A stretch of 64,000 nt of DNA from Chromohalobacter canadensis (lineage in GTDB: Bacteria > Pseudomonadota > Gammaproteobacteria > Pseudomonadales > Halomonadaceae). Shown piece after piece: positions 38,815 to 46,662 of this stretch (its first letter is position 1; the number at the start of each line of letters is the position of its first letter). A program made the position numbers and the translations under genes. The notes under the pieces were generated by a model. It was not told the origin of the DNA. It ran no database searches and saw only the letters and a list, made by a program, of their open reading frames with translations. The stretch covers positions 3,286,001 to 3,350,000 of the forward strand of contig NZ_CP140151.1 in NCBI RefSeq assembly GCF_034479555.1, given 5' to 3'.

Positions 38815-39651
38815 GTGGTGCCTAACGACACGCGAAGCCGAACACGGACATGCCGGCGTGCGGCTTGCGCCGGTATGGCGTTATTGATGGGTATTTCCGC
38901 AATGGCCTCGGCGCAGCAGGCGTCATTGCGAGACGCCAGTGCTCAGGCGCAGCAAGAGCAGGCGGCGTTGCAGGACAAGATAGACGCCGCCGACGATGAA
39001 ACGCGTGAATTACTGACGCGCTTGCGCGATGCCAGCCGCGAAGCCTCGCGTCTCGAGCGCTATAACGACGAACTTGCCCGCCGCAATCAGACGCAGCAGG
39101 CTTTGATCGAGAAGCGGCGTGAGGCCATCGATCAACTCTCGGTGACGCGCGAGGCCTTGCCGGGACAGCTGCGCGATATGGTGTCGCAATTGCGCACCCT
39201 GATCGAAGCCGACTTGCCTTTCTTGCGCGAGGAGCGCCTGGCGCGCGTCGAGAGTCTCGATGCGATGCTCGATGACAGCGAAATGAGTGCGGGTGACAAG
39301 CTCGATCGCGTGCTCTCCGCCTGGCGCACCGAGCTCGACTACGGCCGCGAGATGGACGCCTGGCAAGGGCCGTTGGTGGGCGATGACGACCGTCAGGTCG
39401 ACTATCTCCGCGTGGGGCGTATTGGGCTTTATTACGCCACGCCGGACGGCCGCGCCGGTGGTGTCTGGCGTGCCGATGCCGAGGAATGGCAATCCCTCGA
39501 GGGCGACGCGCTCGATGAACTGCGCAAGGGGCTGCGTATTGCGCGCGATCAGCGGGCCCCGGCATTGCTCGATCTCCCGGTCTCGGTAGCGGTAGAGACC
39601 CAATCGGCCGATGACGCGAATTCTCCCGCCGATAACGAGGAGTCGTCATGA
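38815..39651 (+). CDS. DUF3450 periplasmic coiled-coil protein
   Basis: A 278-residue exported protein and first gene of the TonB operon. A twin-Arg-less signal peptide is followed by an apparent cleavage near ISAMASAQQ (about residues 20-30). A long coiled coil covers about residues 35-120, then comes the conserved block LPFLREERLARVESLDAMLDDSEMSAGDKLDRVLSAWRTELDYGREMDAW, which is the DUF3450 core. The start is a tandem GTG after GGGAGA. In Vibrio and Shewanella this family accompanies TtpC/ExbB/ExbD/TonB2 systems. It overlaps the next gene by four bases. Confidence 0.85.
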   Translation: MVPNDTRSRTRTCRRAACAGMALLMGISAMASAQQASLRDASAQAQQEQAALQDKIDAADDETRELLTRLRDASREASRLERYNDELARRNQTQQALIEKRREAIDQLSVTREALPGQLRDMVSQLRTLIEADLPFLREERLARVESLDAMLDDSEMSAGDKLDRVLSAWRTELDYGREMDAWQGPLVGDDDRQVDYLRVGRIGLYYATPDGRAGGVWRADAEEWQSLEGDALDELRKGLRIARDQRAPALLDLPVSVAVETQSADDANSPADNEESS

Positions 39652-41072
39652 GCACATGGAAGTCTCTGCGGTCTCGGGTGTTGGCGCTGGCTCCGGTGCT
39701 GGTGTTGACGATGGCGCTGCCCAGCATCGTGCCTTCAGCCTTGGCTCAGGAGGGCGATTCCTCCCCTTCGCTTGAGCAAATGCTAGAAAGTCTGCGTACG
39801 GATAGTGAGGCTGCCGAGTCGAGAGACCGGGAGCGCTTGAGCGCGCTGGTGGACGACCGCACTGCACTGCGCGACGCGGTGGAAGAAGCGGAAGCCGAAC
39901 GCGATGACGCGCGTCAACGGCGCGACGAGCTGGAGGCAACGCAAACGCGCCAGCGTGAAGCGCTCGACGAGGTCAATCAGCGGCGCCGTGATGAAGCGGG
40001 CGACCTCGACGGCGTATTCGATGTGGCGCAAGGGCAAATCGGCGAACTGCGTGATGCGTTGGGCGATGGCTGGTTGACCGTGGGGACGCGGACGACGCTG
40101 CCGGAACGCCTCGACGACGACGCCATCATCGATACCCAGACACTGGGAAACCTGGGGCGGACGTTCGCTGAGCTGACCGCGGAAACCGGGCGCGGTGTGC
40201 GTTTCGAAGCGCCCATCGCCGATGCTGAAGGCAATGTCGAGCAGCGTGAGGCGGTGCGCCTGGGCGACTTTCTCGCCTTCAGCGATGGCAAGCTCCTGAC
40301 GCGTGATACTGGCAACCAGGCAGACGAGGCCGGACTGCGTGTGGTGTCGCATACGCCTGAGGATGCCAGCGATGCACTGCAGGCCTTCCAGCATGGCGAA
40401 GGGGAGCGCGTGGTCCTTGATCCCACTCAGGGTAATGTACTCGATGCCCTGGCGCAGCAACCCTCGCTGTGGGAGCGTTTTCAGCAAGGCGGCGCGGTTG
40501 GCTATGTCATTGTCGTGCTGGGTATCGCGGGCTTGCTGGTCGCACTAGCGCAATACGCTTATTTGCTGTTGGTCAGCCTGCGTCTGCGTCGTCAGCTTCG
40601 CACTCCCGAGACCTTGCGCGACGATAACCCGCTGGGACGGGTGCTCGGTCGCTTCGCGGCGCTGGGTCACGATCACGCACCGGAAGCGTTGGAGGCACGC
40701 CTCGACGAAGCGCTGCTGGCAGAGAAGCCGCGTCTCGAGCGTGGCCAACCCCTGGTCAAACTCATGGCGGCCGTCGCGCCCTTGCTGGGACTGCTAGGGA
40801 CGGTGACCGGGATGATCGTCACCTTCCAGTCGATCACCGTGTTCGGCACCGGTGATCCGCAACTCATGGCCGGCGGGATCAGCCAGGCGTTGGTGACCAC
40901 CGTGCTGGGCCTGATCGTCGCCGTGCCGCTTCTATTCGTGCATACCGCCTTGAGTAGTCGCAGCCGCGAATTGCTCGGCACGCTCGAGGGACGGGCGAGT
41001 GCCGTGCTGGCCGAGCATCTCGAGGCCTCACACGGTCATACGAGGACGCAGGCCGATGCCCACGCTCGCTGA
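39648..41072 (+). CDS. Long MotA/TolQ/ExbB proton-channel family protein (TtpC-like)
   Basis: A 474-residue fusion-type ExbB. It has a signal peptide (about residues 1-30), a coiled-coil periplasmic region (about 40-120), a second soluble domain to about residue 275, a membrane helix near residues 283-305 (VGYVIVVLGIAGLLVALAQYAYLLL), and the MotA/TolQ/ExbB core with PLLGLLGTVTGMIVTFQSI and a final helix VTTVLGLIVAVPLLFVHTAL. This arrangement matches TtpC of TonB2 systems, which is needed with ExbB2/ExbD2 for TonB energisation. It overlaps the short exbB by 17 bases. Confidence 0.88.
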   Translation: MSTWKSLRSRVLALAPVLVLTMALPSIVPSALAQEGDSSPSLEQMLESLRTDSEAAESRDRERLSALVDDRTALRDAVEEAEAERDDARQRRDELEATQTRQREALDEVNQRRRDEAGDLDGVFDVAQGQIGELRDALGDGWLTVGTRTTLPERLDDDAIIDTQTLGNLGRTFAELTAETGRGVRFEAPIADAEGNVEQREAVRLGDFLAFSDGKLLTRDTGNQADEAGLRVVSHTPEDASDALQAFQHGEGERVVLDPTQGNVLDALAQQPSLWERFQQGGAVGYVIVVLGIAGLLVALAQYAYLLLVSLRLRRQLRTPETLRDDNPLGRVLGRFAALGHDHAPEALEARLDEALLAEKPRLERGQPLVKLMAAVAPLLGLLGTVTGMIVTFQSITVFGTGDPQLMAGGISQALVTTVLGLIVAVPLLFVHTALSSRSRELLGTLEGRASAVLAEHLEASHGHTRTQADAHAR

Positions 41073-41589
41073 GCCCATCGTCTGGCTGGTCGAGGCCGGT
41101 GGTCCGGTACTGGTGATGATTGCCCTGGTTGCCATGGCGCTTTTCGCCATGGGACTGGAGCGCGGCCTGTATTGGCAGTTCGTGCATAGCCGTCGTCGTC
41201 GGGCACTGGTGGCGCGCTGGGTTGCGCGCCACGACCACGCCAGTTGGAGCGCGTTGACGCTGCGCGAGGTCTGGACGTCGGAACTCATCGGCCAACTGCG
41301 TCGCCCCTTGCCGTGGCTCAAGCTGCTGGTGGGGTTGTGCCCGCTGCTGGGGTTGCTGGGGACGGTCACCGGGATGATCCAGGTCTTCGATAGCCTCTCC
41401 TTGACCGACGCCAACCAGGCACGGGCCATGGCCGATGGCGTGGCCCGCGCGACGTTACCGACATTGACCGGCATGGCAGTCGCCGTGGTGGGGCTCTTGT
41501 TTACCACCCGTCTTGAACACGTGATTCGGCGCGAGGATCAGCGGCTACATGACCGCATGGCACGTGCCGTGGAGGATGCCAATGCGTAG
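41056..41589 (+). CDS. exbB: Biopolymer transport protein ExbB (short form)
   Basis: A 177-residue MotA/TolQ/ExbB proton-channel protein. It has an N-terminal helix (GGPVLVMIALVAMALFAMGLERGLYW, about residues 12-37), a cytoplasmic segment, and the two-helix core LLVGLCPLLGLLGTVTGMIQVFDSLS...ATLPTLTGMAVAVVGLLFTTRLEH. It pairs with ExbD to use the proton gradient to drive TonB. ATG 41056 lies inside the end of the preceding gene, as is typical of this operon type. Confidence 0.92.
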   Translation: MPTLAEPIVWLVEAGGPVLVMIALVAMALFAMGLERGLYWQFVHSRRRRALVARWVARHDHASWSALTLREVWTSELIGQLRRPLPWLKLLVGLCPLLGLLGTVTGMIQVFDSLSLTDANQARAMADGVARATLPTLTGMAVAVVGLLFTTRLEHVIRREDQRLHDRMARAVEDANA

Positions 41590-41992
41590 GCGTCGACTAC
41601 AGGACGTCAATGACGACGCCCAGGAAATCAATCTCACGCCGATGCTGGACGTGGTCTTCATCATGTTGATTTTCTTCATCGTGACGACCAGTTTCATCAA
41701 GGAAAGTGGCGTGGAAATCGACCGTCCCGAGTCATCTTCCGCGACCGCGCGTCCCGAAGCGCAAGTCATGGTGGCGATCACCGCCGAGAACGCCGTGTGG
41801 GTCGATGGACAGCCGGTGGATGCGCATCGCGTGGGCAATGAAGTGGCCAGCCTGGTGAGCGACGAAGGCGGTGTCGTGATCCAGGCTGACCGCCAATCGA
41901 CCACCGGGCTTCTCATTGAAGTCATGGATGCCATTCGTGATGCCGGCGTTGACAACGTCGCCGTGGCGGCGGATCGGGGCGCCGACGGATGA
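41582..41992 (+). CDS. exbD: Biopolymer transport protein ExbD
   Basis: A 136-residue protein with a single membrane helix near residues 15-36 (INLTPMLDVVFIMLIFFIVTTSF), including the essential Asp in the helix, and a periplasmic domain ending QADRQSTTGLLIEVMDAIRDAGVDNVAVAADR. ATG 41582 has GGAGG six bases upstream, which decides it over ATG 41576. It overlaps exbB by eight bases and tonB by four. Confidence 0.94.
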   Translation: MRRRRLQDVNDDAQEINLTPMLDVVFIMLIFFIVTTSFIKESGVEIDRPESSSATARPEAQVMVAITAENAVWVDGQPVDAHRVGNEVASLVSDEGGVVIQADRQSTTGLLIEVMDAIRDAGVDNVAVAADRGADG

Positions 41993-42789
41993 GAGCGATC
42001 GCAGGCGCTGTAGGCGGCATCTTGATGGCGTTGGGGCTTTTCTACCTATTGGCCCTGCTGGTGGCGCCACCGGAAGATAATCGTGAGCCGATCGAGCAGC
42101 CGATGTCGGTGTCACGCGTCGAGGCGCCTGAGGCACAACAGGCGTCGGCACCGGCAGCGGCTGCACCGGATGCCCCGACACCACCGGCTCAAACGCCACC
42201 ACCTCCGCCGCCTTCACCAGTGCCCGCGGCCCAGAGTGACAGTTCGCTGACGTTGCCCGAGCCGGAAGCGTCGGCACCGCCCTCGCCGGAGGTGCCGGAG
42301 GAATCGTTGCCCGAGCTCGAAGAAGTCGAGCCCACACCTGAGCCCGAACCCGAACCGGCGCCCGAACCGGAACCCGATCCCGAGCCGCAGCCTGACCCGC
42401 AGCCCGACCCTGAGCCTGCACAAGAAACGTCACCTTCGGATGCGGCGTCGCAAGGCGACAGCGGTGAGACCGCGGATACCGAATCCTCGGCGAGCGGTGA
42501 AACGAGCGAGCAGGACGCTGAACAAGTCGGCTCGCCGCAGCCGACCGAGCGCGTGCCGCCGGAATATCCGTCGCGGGCGCAGCGGCGTGGTATCGAGGGG
42601 TTCGTGGAGGTGAGTTTCACGATCATGCCCAATGGCCAGGTCGATCGCGATTCCTTGCACGTCACCGATGCCGATCCGCGTAGCATGTTCGAGCGTGCGG
42701 CGCTCAAGGCTGTCGCCGATTGGCGGTTTCCGCAAAGCGATCAGCCGCGTGAAGCGCGTCAGCGGCTAGAATTTCGTCTCAAGAGGTAA
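41989..42789 (+). CDS. tonB: TonB family energy transducer
   Basis: A 266-residue protein. It has one N-terminal membrane anchor (IAGAVGGILMALGLFYLLALLVA, about residues 3-25), a long proline-rich periplasmic spacer (about 40-150) with (PEPE/PDPE)n repeats, an acidic Ser/Glu section, and a C-terminal TonB domain starting VPPEYPSRAQRRGIEGFVEVSFTIMPNGQVD. It transmits energy to outer-membrane TonB-dependent receptors such as siderophore transporters. No receptor gene is in the window. Confidence 0.94.
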   Translation: MRAIAGAVGGILMALGLFYLLALLVAPPEDNREPIEQPMSVSRVEAPEAQQASAPAAAAPDAPTPPAQTPPPPPPSPVPAAQSDSSLTLPEPEASAPPSPEVPEESLPELEEVEPTPEPEPEPAPEPEPDPEPQPDPQPDPEPAQETSPSDAASQGDSGETADTESSASGETSEQDAEQVGSPQPTERVPPEYPSRAQRRGIEGFVEVSFTIMPNGQVDRDSLHVTDADPRSMFERAALKAVADWRFPQSDQPREARQRLEFRLKR

Positions 42790-42792
42790 CGC

Positions 42793-44061
42793 ATGCAGTG
42801 GCGTCAGTGGGGATATGTAGCGACGCTGTGTCTGAGCCTGGGAATGGCTAGCACGGGCGTAAACGCCGCCGGGCCGGCCTTGGCGCCGGACATGGTGCAG
42901 GCGCTGGAGTCGCTGCAGCAGCGCATGCAGGATAACGCCAGCGAGAGCGCCATCGATGATGCCAAGTCGGCCGCTGAGCGCCTACAGGGCGGTAATCGGG
43001 CTGATCGCTGGGCGCGTGCCTTGTTTCTGCAACTGGCGGCGACTGGTGAGGCGCGCCAGGGCCGGGACGCCGAGGCGGCGGATCTTTTTCGCCAGGCGCG
43101 CCGTATCGACAGCGTCGATGCCGATTCGCGCCAGCGTTGGCTCAATCAAGAGGCCCGCTTGCGGCTGCGCGCGGGGCAGACCTCGCAGGGGGCTCAGCTG
43201 CTGGAAAGATGGCTCGAGGACCACCCGGATGATCGCGATGGCTTGTGGTTGATGGTGCAAGCCCAGGCGACGCAGAAACAGTGGACGCAAGCGGCGCAGT
43301 GGGTCGATCGCGCACGTCGTGCCGGCGATATGGATGCTGACAGACGTCGCTTGGCGGCGAGCGTTTATCAGCACGCCGAGCGTTATGACGCGGCACTGGC
43401 GTTGCTAGACGATCAGTTGCAAAGTGAGAGTGACGACCCTCAGGCATGGCGGCGTGCCGCGGCGTTGGCGCAGCGCATGCAGCAGCCCGGATTGGCAGCG
43501 GCGTTATGGGAGGCCGGCTGGCGGCGAGGCGCGCTGGCGGGCGAGGACGATCTCGAGCGTCTGATTCGGCTTCATCTGGCTGGCGGGACCCCGGCGCGTG
43601 CTGCCGAGCATCTGGAAACGGCATTCGAGAAGGGCACGCTGTCACGCGATAGCGAGCATCGACGTCTTCTCGCCGAGGCCTGGACGTCGGCGCGCGCGCA
43701 TCAGAAGGCGTTGTCGGCATGGCGCGCGCTGGCCGAAGACACCCAGGCCGCCGCTGATTGGCGTCAGCTCGGCGAACTGGCCTACGGCTGGGGCGAGTGG
43801 TCGACGGCGATAGAAGCGCTTCGCCAAGCCCGTGAGCAGGGGGCTGACCCCGCGCGAACCTGGTTGCTGGAAGGGGTGTCGCAACTGGAGTCGTCGGATG
43901 AAGAGGCGGCGCGTGAGGCGTTCGAAGCGGCGCGTGATGCCGGTGCGTCACAGGCCGAAGCCTGGCTGGCATCGCTCGACGAAGGGGATGCCGGGAAGGC
44001 GCCCGATGTCGACGCATCACCGAAGGCGCCGACGCCCCAGACGCCCTCCGATACGCCGTGA
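42793..44061 (+). CDS. Exported tetratricopeptide-repeat protein of the TonB operon
   Basis: A 422-residue protein with a signal peptide (YVATLCLSLGMASTGVNAAG, cleavage near residue 26) and many helical repeats from about residue 30 to 395. They are rich in A..W...A pattern units such as RWARALFLQLAATGEARQGRDAEAADLFRQARRID. The C-terminus is Pro/Asp-rich. TPR proteins close several DUF3450-ExbB-ExbD-TonB operons, so a periplasmic scaffold role for the TonB complex is likely but inferred. It follows tonB by three bases. Confidence 0.82.
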   Translation: MQWRQWGYVATLCLSLGMASTGVNAAGPALAPDMVQALESLQQRMQDNASESAIDDAKSAAERLQGGNRADRWARALFLQLAATGEARQGRDAEAADLFRQARRIDSVDADSRQRWLNQEARLRLRAGQTSQGAQLLERWLEDHPDDRDGLWLMVQAQATQKQWTQAAQWVDRARRAGDMDADRRRLAASVYQHAERYDAALALLDDQLQSESDDPQAWRRAAALAQRMQQPGLAAALWEAGWRRGALAGEDDLERLIRLHLAGGTPARAAEHLETAFEKGTLSRDSEHRRLLAEAWTSARAHQKALSAWRALAEDTQAAADWRQLGELAYGWGEWSTAIEALRQAREQGADPARTWLLEGVSQLESSDEEAAREAFEAARDAGASQAEAWLASLDEGDAGKAPDVDASPKAPTPQTPSDTP

Positions 44062-44090
44062 CGCCCGCCTTCCACGAGCGTGGATACGTG

Positions 44091-44906
44091 TTACAAAGCC
44101 AACTGTGCCCATACCGGGGCGTGATCCGAAGGACGTTGGATACCGCGTAGTTCGTAATCGATGCCTGCGTCTTCCACCCGCTCGCACAGCGTGGGGGTGA
44201 CCATGATGTAGTCGATGCGCAAGCCGCGCTTGGGCTCGCGCTCGAAGCCCCGCGAACGGTAATCGAACCAGCTGAAGCGATCGTCGACCTCGGGATAGCG
44301 CAGGCGGTAGCAATCGCTCAGCCCCCAGTCGGCGAGGCGCGTGAGCCATTCACGCTCGACGGGCTGGAAGCTGGTCTTGCCTTCGCGCAGCCAGCGCTTG
44401 CGATTGGACTCGCCGATGCCGATGTCGATATCGGCGGGCGAAATATTGAAGTCGCCCATGACCGCGAGCCGTTCGCTGGGCGTATGCCGCTCTTGCAGCA
44501 ATGCCGTGAGCCGGGCATAGAAATCGCGTTTGTTGGGAAACTTGGTGGGGTGCTCGATATTTTCACCCTGCGGGAAGTAACCGTTGTACACGGTCATGGT
44601 CTCGCCGTCGTCACAGCTGACGCGGACGCCGATCAAGCGTCGCTGGGCTTCTTCGCCATCGTCGGGCAGGCCATAATGCACGGCCTCGGGGGGCTGTCGG
44701 GTGAGTAACGCGACGCCGTAATGGCCTTTCTGGCCGTGAAAAGCGACGTGATAGCCGAGCGCCTCGACGGCCTCGCGCGGGAACTCGCTGTCCTGCACCT
44801 TGGTTTCCTGGAGACCGATGATATCGGGACGATGCACCTCGATGAGAGCCTCCAATTGGTGGAGGCGGGCACGGATCCCGTTGATGTTGAAGGAGACCAA
44901 GCGCAT
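44091..44906 (-). CDS. xthA: Exodeoxyribonuclease III
   Basis: A 271-residue AP endonuclease and 3'-5' exonuclease of base-excision repair. Signatures are SFNINGIRARLHQLEALIE, GLQETKVQDSEFP with the metal-binding Glu, YHVAFHGQKGHYGVALLTR, MGDFNISPADIDIG, DRFSWFDYRSRGFE, RIDYIMVT and the final SDHAPVW. Length and motifs match E. coli XthA. It overlaps the downstream-facing small basic gene's end by one base. Confidence 0.95.
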   Translation of the reverse strand: MRLVSFNINGIRARLHQLEALIEVHRPDIIGLQETKVQDSEFPREAVEALGYHVAFHGQKGHYGVALLTRQPPEAVHYGLPDDGEEAQRRLIGVRVSCDDGETMTVYNGYFPQGENIEHPTKFPNKRDFYARLTALLQERHTPSERLAVMGDFNISPADIDIGIGESNRKRWLREGKTSFQPVEREWLTRLADWGLSDCYRLRYPEVDDRFSWFDYRSRGFEREPKRGLRIDYIMVTPTLCERVEDAGIDYELRGIQRPSDHAPVWAQLAL

Positions 44907-45154
44907 CAGCGATCACCCCGCGAATCGTCGTCGCGTGTCGGCGTGCCATGCACGTCGAGGGTCGGCGCCTGCTGTTGGCGTGCCAGGCGACGAGCGGCCT
45001 GCAGTTTGCGTTGCTGACGTTTCTTCTGCACATAGCGCGGCGACGATTTGACCTGATCGGGGTTGTCGTGGCGCCATTTACGGAAGTCCTTGCGACGCCC
45101 GGTGCGAATCGTCACTTTGTTAGCGATCGAGCGCGTTTTTTTGCTGCGTGTCAT
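44906..45154 (-). CDS. Small highly basic protein of unknown function
   Basis: An 82-residue protein that is about one third Arg and Lys (MTRSKKTRSIANKVTIRTGRR, then SSPRYVQKKRQQRKLQAARRL), with an acidic tail TRDDDSRGDR. It looks like an RNA- or ribosome-associated protein, but I do not recognise the family. It ends one base into xthA on the same strand and is divergent from rhlB, so it is probably co-transcribed with xthA. The coding call rests on composition and tight spacing. Confidence 0.55.
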   Translation of the reverse strand: MTRSKKTRSIANKVTIRTGRRKDFRKWRHDNPDQVKSSPRYVQKKRQQRKLQAARRLARQQQAPTLDVHGTPTRDDDSRGDR

Positions 45155-45384
45155 GTCGTGACCCTGTGTCGTATTGACTTGAGGGCCATTCTACCAGTCG
45201 CGTTGCCGGGCGACATCCGTGCTTGAGCGCGATGCCCGCGCGATGCTCGGCAATGACTGATACAATGCTCGCTTGCGTCGTGATCCAGCTTGGCTGTCGC
45301 GATGGCCGTGGCGCGCTCCGGAAAGGCGGACAAGCGCGCTGGATTCATGCATTTGCGTACGAATATGGACAGACATAGAAGCCT

Positions 45385-46659
45385 ATGAGTGAGTCGGATA
45401 AAACCCCAGCACCGGCCCAGAACCGCAAGCCCAAGCGTCGGCGTCGCAAGCCGCGCCGGTCGCAGTCCCAGTGGGACGTCAAACAGTTCCAGGTGACGCC
45501 GGTGGCGGGCAAGTGGCGTTTTCACGATTTCGATCTTCCCGTGCCGCTGATGCGTGCGATTCACGCCCTGGGATTCGAATACTGCACGCCGATCCAGGCG
45601 GAAGCCTTGACGCATACGCTGCTTGGCGGCGATGTGGTCGGCAAGGCGCAGACGGGTACCGGCAAGACCGCCGCTTTCCTGATCTCGATTCTGGCGTATT
45701 TCCTGGAAGAGAAGGCCCCCGACGGTCAGAAGCCCGGTGCGCCGCGTGCGTTGATCATTGCGCCGACGCGTGAACTGGCGCTGCAGATCGAGAAAGATGC
45801 CAAGGCACTGGCGCGCTTTACGTCGCTCAACGTGGCTAGCGTCGTCGGTGGCATGGACTATCAGAAGCAGCGCGATCAGTTGTCGCGCAAGATCGATGTG
45901 CTGGTCGCTACCCCGGGGCGCCTGCTCGACTTCCACGAGAAACGCGATGTCGACTTGACGCAAACCGAGGTGCTGGTCCTCGACGAAGCGGATCGCATGC
46001 TGTCGATGGGCTTCATCCCCGACGTCAAGCGCATCATCCAGCATACGCCCAAGGCCGAAGAGCGCCAGACCTTCCTGTTCTCGGCGACGTTCAGTCCGGA
46101 CATTCTCAACTTGGCCCGCCAGTGGACGCATGACGCCACGCACGTCGAGATCGAGGCCAGCCTCGAGAATGCCGCCAACATCGACCAGCGTGTCTATCTG
46201 GTGGGGGACAGCGACAAGCAGCGCTTGCTGATCAACCTGCTCAACCAGGAGAGCATGGAACGCGTGATCGTGTTCGGTAACCGCCGTGATCTGGTGCGTA
46301 ACCTCGACTCGTCCTTGCGTGACGCTGGTATCAATGTGGCGATGCTTTCCGGTGATGTGCCGCAAAAAGCGCGTATCGACACTCTCGACCGCTTCCGCAA
46401 CGGCGAGGTGGATGTGCTGGTTGCCACTGACGTGGCAGGACGTGGCATTCATATCGATGATGTCAGCCATGTCGTGAACTATACCTTGCCGGAAGACCCC
46501 GAAGATTACGTCCACCGTATTGGCCGCACGGGCCGTGCCGGTGCCGAGGGTGTGTCGATCAGTTTTGTCGGCGAAGAAGATGCTTTTGCACTGCCGGGAA
46601 TCGAATCCTACATCGACGCCAAGCTGCCCTGTCAGCATCCTCCCGAAGGGTTGCTCTGA
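45385..46659 (+). CDS. rhlB: ATP-dependent RNA helicase RhlB
   Basis: A 424-residue DEAD-box helicase. A basic N-terminal extension ([17 protein letters not shown]) precedes the Q motif ([12 protein letters not shown]). Then come Walker [31 protein letters not shown], the DEAD box [13 protein letters not shown], and the C-terminal [21 protein letters not shown] and [10 protein letters not shown]. RhlB unwinds RNA for RNase E in the E. coli degradosome. The C-terminus ends shortly after the helicase core, without the basic tail of E. coli RhlB. The rhlB name rests on the N-terminal half and is fairly secure. Confidence 0.88.
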   Translation: MSESDKTPAPAQNRKPKRRRRKPRRSQSQWDVKQFQVTPVAGKWRFHDFDLPVPLMRAIHALGFEYCTPIQAEALTHTLLGGDVVGKAQTGTGKTAAFLISILAYFLEEKAPDGQKPGAPRALIIAPTRELALQIEKDAKALARFTSLNVASVVGGMDYQKQRDQLSRKIDVLVATPGRLLDFHEKRDVDLTQTEVLVLDEADRMLSMGFIPDVKRIIQHTPKAEERQTFLFSATFSPDILNLARQWTHDATHVEIEASLENAANIDQRVYLVGDSDKQRLLINLLNQESMERVIVFGNRRDLVRNLDSSLRDAGINVAMLSGDVPQKARIDTLDRFRNGEVDVLVATDVAGRGIHIDDVSHVVNYTLPEDPEDYVHRIGRTGRAGAEGVSISFVGEEDAFALPGIESYIDAKLPCQHPPEGLL

Positions 46660-46662
46660 CCC

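Noticed and set aside
42330..42430. Tandem repeat in the CCCGAACC-type region
   Set aside because: This is the coding repeat of the proline-rich TonB spacer, not an independent repeat element.
44084..44102. A TTGTAAC core as a Ter site (minus strand, near 44092)
   Set aside because: It keeps the seven-base core but lacks the flanking G6 and the A-rich end of known Ter sites; a single match of this length is expected by chance in a window this size.
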